58,655 nt of DNA from the NCBI GenBank assembly GCA_002027195.1, contig MWJO01000044.1, positions 1 to 58,655 on the forward strand. Reading direction: 5' to 3'. Positions within the stretch are counted from its first letter, which is position 1. Every line of letters starts with the position of its first letter. The notes under the pieces were generated by a model. That model was not told the origin of the DNA, did not search any database, and was given only the letters and a program-made list of their open reading frames with translations. Shown here one piece after another: positions 41,045 through 48,029 of the stretch. A program made the position numbers and the translations under genes. Source of the DNA: Streptomyces sp. GKU 895. Lineage in GTDB: Bacteria; Actinomycetota; Actinomycetes; Streptomycetales; Streptomycetaceae.

Positions 41045-41905
41045 TCAGCCGTAGGTGTAGAAGCCGGAACCGGTCTTGCGGCCCAGGCGGCCGGCGTCGA
41101 CCATGCGCTGGAGCAGCGGGGGAGCGGCGTACAGCGGCTCCTTGTACTCCTCGTACATCGAGTTGGCGATGGAGACGATGGTGTCCAGGCCGATCAGGTC
41201 GGACAGCTTCAGCGGGCCCATCGGGTGGGCGCAGCCCATCTCCATGCCGTTGTCGATGTCCTCGCGGCCCGCGATGCCCGACTCGAACATCCGGATCGCG
41301 GACAGCAGGTACGGCACCAGCAGGGCGTTCACCACGAAACCGGAGCGGTCCTGCGCGCGGATCGCGTGCTTGCCGAGCAGCTTCTCGGCGAAGCCCTGGG
41401 CGCGGCTGATGGTGCCCTCGGAGGTGGTGAGCGCCGGGATCAGCTCGACGAGCTTCTGCACCGGGGCGGGGTTGAAGAAGTGGATGCCGATGACCTGGTC
41501 GGGCCGCGAGGTGGCGACCGCCAGCTTCACCAGGGGGATGGAGGAGGTGTTGGAGGCGAGGATCGCGTCCGGGCGGGTCACGACCTGGTCGAGCACCTGG
41601 AAGATCTCGGTCTTCACCTGCTCGTTCTCCACGACGGCCTCGATGACCAGGTCGCGGTCGGCGAACTCGCCGAGGTCGGTGGTGAAGGAGAGCCGGGCCA
41701 GCGCCGCGTCCCGCTCCTCCTCGGTGATCTTGCCGCGCTCGGCGGCCTTGGCCAGGGAGTTCAGCAGCCGGGTCCGGCCGATCTCCAGGGCCTCACCGGT
41801 GGTCTCGGCGACCTTCACGTCCAGGCCGGAGCGGGCGCACACCTCGGCGATGCCCGCTCCCATCTGGCCGCAGCCCACCACTCCGACGCGCTCGATGTCG
41901 GTCAC
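41045..41905 (-). CDS. 3-hydroxybutyryl-CoA dehydrogenase
   Basis: NAD(P)-dependent oxidation or reduction of 3-hydroxyacyl-CoA, used in butyrate and polyhydroxybutyrate metabolism and in supply of ethylmalonyl-CoA. The 286-residue protein has the Rossmann motif VGVVGCGQMGAGIAEV (8-23), ASNTSSIPL, the catalytic His in GIHFFNPAPVQKLVEL, DRSGFVVNALLVPYL, GCAHPMGPLKLSDLIGLD and ends GRKTGSGFYTYG. All family residues are present. It is a single gene with its own promoter region upstream; Streptomyces homologues are called hbdA or fadB2. Confidence 0.94.
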   Translation of the reverse strand: MTDIERVGVVGCGQMGAGIAEVCARSGLDVKVAETTGEALEIGRTRLLNSLAKAAERGKITEEERDAALARLSFTTDLGEFADRDLVIEAVVENEQVKTEIFQVLDQVVTRPDAILASNTSSIPLVKLAVATSRPDQVIGIHFFNPAPVQKLVELIPALTTSEGTISRAQGFAEKLLGKHAIRAQDRSGFVVNALLVPYLLSAIRMFESGIAGREDIDNGMEMGCAHPMGPLKLSDLIGLDTIVSIANSMYEEYKEPLYAAPPLLQRMVDAGRLGRKTGSGFYTYG

Positions 41906-42202
41906 ATCGTCCCCTTCGCAGATCTACGAATCCGGCAGGACCCGCGTGGTTCGCTGCCTGCTCCATCCGTGCACGTTACTGGAAAGTATCGATGATCGAT
42001 CGATCGGGTCGGAGATGCTCGACGGCGGATCGCGGAGGTCGACCGGACCGGTGGTCCCGGGGTGTGCCCTGCGGCTCACCCGAGCCGGTGCGGGGCGCCT
42101 CGGCTGCTGCCGCAAAATCTGCACGTTCCCTTCGGCGATCGTTGATCGAATGCCGGGGGTCCGCATGGCAGGCTGCCGCTGGACGGAACCACGGAGGTAC
42201 GA
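41906..42202. other. Divergent intergenic region with GATC cluster
   Basis: 297 bases without a supported gene, between the divergent dehydrogenase and the secreted glycosidase-like gene. It contains ATCGATGATCGATCGATCGG (41988-42007), a cluster of overlapping GATC/ATCGAT palindromes, and a second GATCGTTGATCGA near 42138. Either could be an operator. The ribosome-binding site for the gene on the right is GGAGG at 42193-42197. Confidence 0.4.
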
Positions 42203-43465
42203 GTGAGGATGCATCGGAAGGCGCGGCTGTCGAGGCGGGCGTTCGCGGTGACCGCCCTGTCGGCTCTCGTGGCCGGCGGTGGCGCGGTGGCGGCGGGCGT
42301 GGCGATGGCGGGTGGATCGGACTCCCCGCGGCGCCGGGGGCCCGGGGAGATGCGGGGCATGTGGGTGGCGAGCGTCGCCAACCGCGACTGGCCCTCGAAG
42401 GCGGGGCTGAGCGCCGCGCAGCAGCGGGCCGAACTGATCAAGCTGCTCGACCGGGCGGTGGAGCGCCGGCTGAACGCGGTGATGCTTCAGGTGCGCCCGA
42501 CGGCCGACGCGCTGTGGCCCTCGCCGTACGAACCCTGGTCGCAGGTCCTCACCGGCACCCAGGGCAAGGCGCCCGGCTGGGACCCGCTCGGCACGGCGGT
42601 CGAGGAGGCCCACGCCCGCGGTCTGGAACTGCACGCCTGGTTCAATCCGTACCGGATCGCCAACCACACCGACCCGACGAAGCTCGTCGCCTCCCATCCC
42701 GCCCGGGTGCACCCGGGGTGGGTGGTGAAGTACGGCGGCAAGATGTACTACAACCCCGGGCTGCCCGAGGTCCGCGCCTTCGTGGAGAAGGCGATCCTGG
42801 ACGCGGTGCGCACGTACCCGGTGGACGCGGTCCACTTCGACGACTACTTCTACCCGTATCCGGTCGCGGGCCAGACCTTCGACGACGACGCGGCCTTCGA
42901 CGCCTACGGCGGCGGCTTCGACACCCGGGGGGACTGGCGGCGCAGCAACATCGACAAGCTGGTCCTGGAAATGGCCGCGAAGATCAAGCAGATCCGGCCG
43001 GCCGCCCAGTTCGGGATCAGCCCCTTCGGCGTGTGGCGCAACGCCTCCACCGACCCGCTCGGCTCCGACACCAAGGCGATGCAGGCGTACGACGACGTCT
43101 TCGCCGACACCCGCAAGTGGGTGCGGGAGGGATGGATCGACTACATCGTCCCGCAGATCTACTGGAACATCGGCTTCTCGGTCGCCGACTACGCCAAGCT
43201 CGTGCCCTGGTGGGCCCAGCAGGCGCGGGGCAGCAGCACGAAGCTGTACATCGGCGAGGCCCTCTACAAGGCCGGCGACCCGGCGCAGCCCGCCGCCTGG
43301 CAGGACCCGGCCGAACTGTCGAGACACCTCGCGCTCGCGTCCGACCAGGTTCAGGTGCGCGGGCATGTCTTCTTCGCCGCGCGCGAGGTCGCGGCGGATC
43401 CGATCGGGGCCATGACGCGGGTGGTCGCCGACCACTACCAGGATCCGGCACAGCCGCCGCGCTGA
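42203..43465 (+). CDS. Secreted GH10-like (DUF187/YngK type) glycoside hydrolase
   Basis: A 420-residue secreted protein. The N-terminus has a twin-arginine signal (RLSRRAF then AVTALSALVAGGGAVAAGVAMA), so it is exported folded by Tat. The mature part is a TIM barrel of the glycosyl-hydrolase-like family 10: EMRGMWVASVANRDWPS, NAVMLQVRPTADALWPS, GLELHAWFNPYRIA, VDAVHFDDYFYPYP, FGISPFGVWRN and DYIVPQIYWNIGF. The acidic pair HFDDYFYP is the likely active site. Substrate unknown, probably a peptidoglycan or polysaccharide. GTG start 5 nt after GGAGG. Confidence 0.88.
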   Translation: MRMHRKARLSRRAFAVTALSALVAGGGAVAAGVAMAGGSDSPRRRGPGEMRGMWVASVANRDWPSKAGLSAAQQRAELIKLLDRAVERRLNAVMLQVRPTADALWPSPYEPWSQVLTGTQGKAPGWDPLGTAVEEAHARGLELHAWFNPYRIANHTDPTKLVASHPARVHPGWVVKYGGKMYYNPGLPEVRAFVEKAILDAVRTYPVDAVHFDDYFYPYPVAGQTFDDDAAFDAYGGGFDTRGDWRRSNIDKLVLEMAAKIKQIRPAAQFGISPFGVWRNASTDPLGSDTKAMQAYDDVFADTRKWVREGWIDYIVPQIYWNIGFSVADYAKLVPWWAQQARGSSTKLYIGEALYKAGDPAQPAAWQDPAELSRHLALASDQVQVRGHVFFAAREVAADPIGAMTRVVADHYQDPAQPPR

Positions 43466-43477
43466 GCTCGCGCCGGG

Positions 43478-43675
43478 CTACGGCGCGGTCTGCTGCCGGT
43501 GCCGGATCTCGGTGTCGGGGCCGGGTGAGCACACGCCCTCGTGCCCGTCCTCGAAACGGACGCGGTACGGGGGATTGCCGCCCTGTCCCATGACCTCGAC
43601 GATCTCGCCGACCTTGTCGTGCTGTCCGACCACCCTGCCGTGCTGGACGAGCTGGTCGCCCACGGTTGCACGCAT
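43478..43675 (-). CDS. DUF1918 domain protein
   Basis: A 65-residue cytoplasmic protein consisting of one DUF1918 domain, a small beta barrel: MRATVGDQLVQHG, DKVGEIVEVMGQGGNPPYRV and RFEDGHEGVCSPGPDTEI. Such short proteins are widespread in actinobacteria and their function is unknown. It ends 13 bp from the convergent hydrolase gene. Confidence 0.88.
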   Translation of the reverse strand: MRATVGDQLVQHGRVVGQHDKVGEIVEVMGQGGNPPYRVRFEDGHEGVCSPGPDTEIRHRQQTAP

Positions 43676-43766
43676 CTTCGGGGCCTCCTCACCATGTACG
43701 GGAGCAGCGGTCCGTGGCCTTGAGTTTACGGCGCGAGGACCCGGTGGGAACCGGTGCGTTCCGCCC

Positions 43767-44680
43767 TCAACCGCGTGCCCGCTGGGTGACGGCGATGCAC
43801 ACCAGCACCGCCGCGGCCGTCAGTGGGGCGGCCACCGTCAGGTGCTCGCCGAGCAGCAGCACCGACCACACCAGTGTGAGCAGCGGCTGGGCCAACTGCA
43901 ACTGGCTGGCCTTGGGGATGCCGATCGCCGCCATGCCCCGGTACCAGACGACCAGACCGAGGAACTGCGAGCCCGCCGCGACCCACAGCAGACCGCTCAC
44001 GCTGTGGAAGGTCAGATGGACGGGCTCGTACGACAACGCCAGCACGGCGGCGGGCAGGGTGAACGGCAGACACAGCACCAGCGCCCAGCCGATGACCTGC
44101 CAGCCCGGCATGACCCCGGCCAGCCGGCCGCCCTCGGTGTACCCGGCGGCGCACACCAGCAGGGCGGCGAAGAGGTAGAGGTCGGCGGTGGTGAGGGCGC
44201 CGCCGCTCTGCTGCACGGTGAAGGCGATCACCGCGGCGGCGCCGGCGAGGGCGGCGTCCAGAAGGTGCGGGACGGGCGGGTGCCCATCCGCAGGGCGGAC
44301 AGCAGCGCGGTGGTGAGGGGGAGCAGACCGACCACGACGGCGGCGTGCGCGGTGGTGGAGGTCTGCAGCGCGAGGGTGGTCAGCAGCGGGAAGCCGACGA
44401 CGACCCCGGCGGCGACGACCGCGAGCCCGGCGCGGTGCCGCCGGTCCGGCAGGGGGACGCGCAGAGCCAGCAGACAGGCCCCGGCGATCAGCGCGGCGAG
44501 GACGGAGCGCACGGCGACCAGCGACCACGGCCCGAACCCCTCCAGGCCCCACGCGGTCGCGGGAAAGGTCAGGGAGAAGGCGACGACACCGAGCGCGGCG
44601 AGGAGGGTGCCGGTCGCCCGGGACGGTCGGCTGTCGACCGCTATCGTGACCGGGGCAGTAGCGCTACTCTGTACTCTCAT
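43767..44680 (-). CDS. DMT-superfamily (EamA) exporter (frameshifted)
   Basis: A ten-helix drug/metabolite transporter made of two EamA repeats. The first half (44680 down to about 44260) reads LLAALGVVAFSLTFPATAWG, VAVRSVLAALIAGACLLAL and TAHAAVVVGLLPLTTALLSAL to PSRTFW. The second half, in another frame, reads AALAGAAAVIAFTVQQSGG, YLFAALLVCAAGYTEGGRLAG, WVAAGSQFLGLVVWYRGMA and LAQPLLTLVWSVLLLGEHLT. One base change near 44257-44262 joins them into about 304 residues. Its start codon overlaps that of the divergent MocR-type regulator, its probable controller. Confidence 0.88.
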
Positions 44681-44695
44681 GCAAGAGCGTAGCAG
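44660..44695. promoter_or_regulatory. Dyad and direct repeats spanning two overlapping divergent start codons
   Basis: The sequence CATG at 44678-44681 holds both start codons, ATG of the regulator on + and ATG of the exporter on the minus strand. Around it GCTAC-TCT (44662-44669) faces AGAG-CGTAGC on the other side, and TACTCT occurs twice (44665-44670, 44672-44677). TACTCT could be both minus-10 and operator half-site. With no leader possible on either side beyond the other gene, at least one transcript should be leaderless. Confidence 0.55.
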
Positions 44696-46112
44696 CGTCG
44701 GTGAACTGGCGGAACGTCTGCGGCAGGAGCTCGACCGCTACTCGCCAGGTGGAAAGCTCCCGTCGAGCCGGGCCCTCGTGGAGCGGTACCGGGTGAGCCC
44801 GGTGACCGTCTCCCGCGCCCTGGCCCAACTGGCCGCGGAGGGGCTGGTGGTGACCCGCCCGGCGCCGGGGCGTTCCGCAGCCGGCCCCGGACGACGGCCG
44901 CACCCGCCGGTGACACCTCCTGGCAGGAGGTGGCCCTGAGCGCGGACGCGTCCACCGACCTCGTGCCGCGCTCCGTGGACGCGTCCGGGGTCGTCGTCTC
45001 GCTCGACACCCCGCCGCCCGGCGTCATCGAGTTCACCGGCGGCTATCTGCACCCCTCCCTCCAGCCCGAGCAGGCCCTCGCCGCCGCGCTCTCCCGGGCC
45101 GCACGGCGTCCCGGGGCGTGGGGCCGGCCGCCGATGGAGGGGCTGGTGGAGCTGCGGGAGTGGTTCGCGCGGAGCATCGGCGGGGCGGTGAGCGCGGCCG
45201 AGGTGCTGATCGCCGCGGGCGGCCAGTCGGCGCTGACGATCGCGCTGCGCGCGCTGGCGCCACCGGGGGCGCCGGTGCTGGTCGAGTCGCCCACGTACCC
45301 CCGGCATGCTGGCGATCGCGAGGGCGGCGGGCCTGCGCCCGGTACCGGTCCCGGTGGACGCCGACGGCGTACGCCCCGAACTGCTCGCCGACGCCTTCCG
45401 GGCCACCGGCGCCCGGGTGTTCGTCTGCCAGCCCCTGTTCCAGAACCCGACCGGCGCGGTCCTGGCCCCCGAGCGCCGGGGCGAGGTGCTGCGCATCGCA
45501 CGCGAGGCGGGCGCGTTCGTCGTCGAGGACGACTTCGTACGACGGCTCGTGCACGAGGACGCCGGTGAACTCCCGCGTCCGCTGGCCGCCGAGGACGCGG
45601 ACGGGGTGGTCGTCCATGTCGGCTCGCTGACGAAGGCGACCTCGCCGAGCTTCCGCGTCTGCGCGCTCGCCGCCCGGGGCCCGGTTCTGGAGCGCCTGCG
45701 CGCCATCCAGATCGTCGACACCTTCTTCGTGCCGCGCCCCCTCCAGGAGGCGGCCCTGGAACTGGTCGGCTCCCCGGCCTGGCCCCGCCATCTCCGGGCG
45801 ATCTCCGCGGACCTGAGAGCCCGCCGCGACACCATGACCTCGGCGCTGCGCCTGCACCTCCCCGAACTGGCCCTGCCCCACATCCCGTCCGGCGGCTATC
45901 ACCTCTGGCTCCGCCTGCCCGAGGCCCTCCCCGAACCCGCCCTGACGTCCGCGGCCCTGCGCGCCGGCGTCGCCATCACCCCGGGCCGCCCCTACTTCAG
46001 CGCCGAACCCCCGGCGGGCCACATCCGGTTGAGCTTCGCGGCGGTCGCGGGGGCCGGGGAGATCGCGGAGGGGGTACGACGACTTCGTACGGCTTGTGAC
46101 GAGGTGCTGTAG
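44679..46112 (+). pseudogene. MocR-type GntR/aminotransferase regulator (two frameshifts)
   Basis: An N-terminal GntR winged helix (VGELAERLRQELDRYSPGG, SSRALVERYRVSPVTVSRALAQLAAEGLV) is followed by a fold-type I PLP aminotransferase domain. Frame breaks occur near 44862 (one G missing; joined it reads TRPGAGAFRSRPRTTAAP) and in the C5 run at 45298-45302 (one C extra; joined, SPTYPGMLAIARAAGLRP). Later parts show VDADGVRPELLADAF, CQPLFQNPTGAVLAPERR, VVEDDFVRRL and the PLP Lys in VGSLTKATSPSFRVCA. Restored length is about 477 residues, normal for MocR. It probably controls the divergent exporter. The gene end is tandemly repeated. Confidence 0.85.
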
Positions 46113-46213
46113 GGGAGCCCGTACGACGACTTCGGTCGGCTGCTGACGGGGTGCTCTGAGGGAGCCGTACGACGACTTCGGTCGGCCCGGGGCGGGGTGC
46201 TCCAGGGGAGCGC
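46074..46213 (+). repeat. Three tandem copies of a 46-47 bp unit spanning a stop codon
   Basis: Copies start at 46074, 46121 and 46167, each opening gtacgacgacttcg and ending near ggggtgctn-aggggagcc. The first copy encodes the last 12 residues of the MocR-type regulator and its TAG (46110-46112). The other two are non-coding. The array ends about 45 bp before the GNAT gene. Confidence 0.88.
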
Positions 46214-46258
46214 GGGAAACCGTTCGACCCCGACCGCCGCCCCTGCGAGGATCCCGCC

Positions 46259-46684
46259 ATGACCGACCTCGCCACCGGCTACGAGATCTCCACCGACCCC
46301 GACCGCATCGACGCCGACCGGGTGCATCGCTGGCTGTCCGAGGACGCCTACTGGGCACTCGGCCGGTCCCGGGAGAAGCAGGACCGGGCCATCGCCGGGT
46401 CGCTGAACTTCGGGGTGTACGACTCCGCTTCGGGGGAGCAGGTGGCGTACGCCCGGGTGATCACGGATCAGGCCACCTTCGCGTGGCTGTGCGATGTGTA
46501 CGTCGATCCGTCCGTGCGCGGGAAGCGCATCGGGACCTCGCTGGTCGAGGCGGTGCGCGAGCACCTGCGGGAGTACGGGCTGCGGCGCATCCTGCTCGCC
46601 ACCCACGACGCGCACGGCGTCTACGAGAAGGCCGGGTTCGCGCCGCTCGCCCAGCCGGACCAGTGGATGGCGTATCTGTACTAG
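46259..46684 (+). CDS. GNAT-family N-acetyltransferase
   Basis: A 141-residue acetyl-CoA-dependent acyltransferase. It shows the GNAT core: YWALGRSREKQDRAIAGSLNFGVYD, VAYARVITDQATFAWLCDVYV, the acetyl-CoA loop DPSVRGKRIGTSLVEAV (R/Q-x-x-G-x-G/A form, here RGKRIG) and ILLATHDAHGVYEKAGFAP. The short YWALGR opening is typical of a widespread small GNAT subfamily of unknown substrate. Confidence 0.93.
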   Translation: MTDLATGYEISTDPDRIDADRVHRWLSEDAYWALGRSREKQDRAIAGSLNFGVYDSASGEQVAYARVITDQATFAWLCDVYVDPSVRGKRIGTSLVEAVREHLREYGLRRILLATHDAHGVYEKAGFAPLAQPDQWMAYLY

Positions 46685-46806
46685 GGCCCATCGTTTCAGG
46701 TGACTTGTCCGACCCGTCCCGACCTCGTTGTGAGGGTTTACCGACCCTGCGTAACTCCCGGGTAACGCCCCTTGACCTGCGCACTTTCTCCACTCACCAT
46801 CACCGC

Positions 46807-47401
46807 ATGGCACTCCGGGTCACATTCGTCGCCGCCGCCCGCAGCTCCCCGCTGCTCGCGGAGCGGTTCGAGGACGACCGGCCCCTCGATCAGGCCGGCT
46901 GGGACGAGGTGCAGCGCTCCGCGCAGGAGCTGCTGCCGCTGTCGGCGGCCGAGCTGCGCTACTGCTCGCCGACCCCGCGCAGCCGCGCCACCGGCGACGC
47001 CCTCGGCTACGCCCCGCTCGTGCAACTGGCGCTGCGGGACTGCGACATGGGCCGCTGGCGCGGACTGACGCTGGGGCGAGGCGATGGCGCGGGAGCCGGA
47101 GGCGGTGGACGCCTGGCTCGCCGACCCGAGCGGCGTCCCGCACGGCGGCGAGTCGCTGCTGTCGTTCATCACGCGTGTCGGCGGCTGGCTCGACACCCGG
47201 CCCGTCGAGGACGGCGGCCGGATCGTCGCCGTCGCCGAACCCTCGGTGGTCAGGGCGGCGTTGGTGTACGCCCTGAAGGCGCCCCCGTCGACGTACTGGA
47301 ACATCGACGTCCGCCCCCTGTCGACCACCACCCTCACCGGCCACGCCGGCCGCTGGAACCTGCGCTTCGACGCGGCGTCGGCCCAGCCCTCGCGGACGTA
47401 G
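46807..47401 (+). CDS. Histidine phosphatase (phosphoglycerate mutase-like) family protein (frameshifted)
   Basis: About 197 residues once repaired. The first part (LRVTFVAAARSSPLLAERFEDDRPLDQAGW, then ELRYCSPTPRSRATGDALG) has the layout of the family, but the usual RHG motif reads AARSS, so the phospho-accepting His appears to be missing. The second part (AMAREPEAVDAWLADPSGVPHGGESLLSFITRVGGWLD, then IVAVAEPSVVRAALVYAL, where a His is usual) is in another frame. One extra G near 47071-47074 explains the shift (GLTLGEAMARE). The loss of both histidines suggests a non-catalytic relative. Its end lies in a tandem repeat shared with the convergent gene. Confidence 0.8.
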
Positions 47402-47454
47402 GTTCAGCTCCCGCGTACGCAGTCGATTCAGCCCTCGCGGGCGTAGTCGGTCGT
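47384..47454. repeat. Three tandem copies of a 21-24 bp unit at two convergent gene ends
   Basis: Copies start at 47384, 47405 and 47429: cagccctcgcggacgtag, cagctcccgcgtacgcag and cagccctcgcgggcgtag. The first encodes the C-terminus and TAG of the phosphatase-like gene on +. The third encodes, on the minus strand, the C-terminus of the DUF6314 gene (YAREG) and its TGA. So one repeat unit supplies the ends of both genes. Confidence 0.85.
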
Positions 47455-47871
47455 CAGCACCAGGTCCTTCGCCGGGCCGCCCACCCGCCACACCGTCCGC
47501 CAGTGGTCCGCGTCCAGGACACTGAACTCGCCGCGGTAGAGGTCCGCCGAGCACGGATGGTCGGTGACATGGCGGCCGGTCGTCAGGTCCAGGTCGTGGA
47601 AGGGCCGGCCGTCGGCGAAGCGGACGTCCGCCGTGCCCGGCCGCCCACCCGGCAGGAACCGCAGCGTCCGCTCGGCGGGGCGCGGGACGCCGAGCCAGGT
47701 GAAGGTGCCCGACTCGTGGTGCAGGAGCCCGTCCTCCTCCCACGGGCCGAAAACCGTCGTACCCGTGAACGCGCCCGCCTCCCCGCTCGCCAGGTCCCGT
47801 ACGGTCCGTTCCGCCCGCCAGCTCCCGGCCAGAAAGGTCAGCACGTCCGGTACCGGCCAGAACTCGCCCAT
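47428..47871 (-). CDS. DUF6314 family protein
   Basis: A 147-residue protein with a lipocalin-like, single-domain beta-barrel pattern: VLTFLAGSWRAERTVRDL, GAFTGTTVFGPWEEDGLLHHESG, PAERTLRFLP, VRFADGRPFHDLDL and HPCSADLYRGEFSVLD. It ends with KDLVLTTDYAREG. The family occurs in bacteria and plants and has no known function. Convergent with the histidine phosphatase-like gene. Confidence 0.85.
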   Translation of the reverse strand: MGEFWPVPDVLTFLAGSWRAERTVRDLASGEAGAFTGTTVFGPWEEDGLLHHESGTFTWLGVPRPAERTLRFLPGGRPGTADVRFADGRPFHDLDLTTGRHVTDHPCSADLYRGEFSVLDADHWRTVWRVGGPAKDLVLTTDYAREG

Positions 47872-47911
47872 CGGCCCCTCCCTTTCGACACTTTCGGTAC
47901 CGCGCGACCCG

Positions 47912-47963
47912 TTGACGCTCTTCGATCTCCCTCCCTATCTTGCCGTTCGAAGTACTGATCAGT
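47912..47963 (+). promoter_or_regulatory. Sigma-70-type promoter with downstream palindrome for the arabinofuranosidase gene
   Basis: TTGACG (47912-47917), an 18-bp spacer and TATCTT (47936-47941) match a housekeeping promoter. The perfect palindrome ACTGATCAGT (47954-47963) lies where a repressor would block it, close to the expected transcription start. A further GTTCGA/TCGAAC pair flanks this area. The leader to the ATG at 48030 is about 80 nt. Confidence 0.65.
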
Positions 47964-48029
47964 GTCTGATATCCCGAACGCCTCGAACCTGCCTTGACCG
48001 ACTCCCCCCTGTCGAGCCGCGGAGTATTC

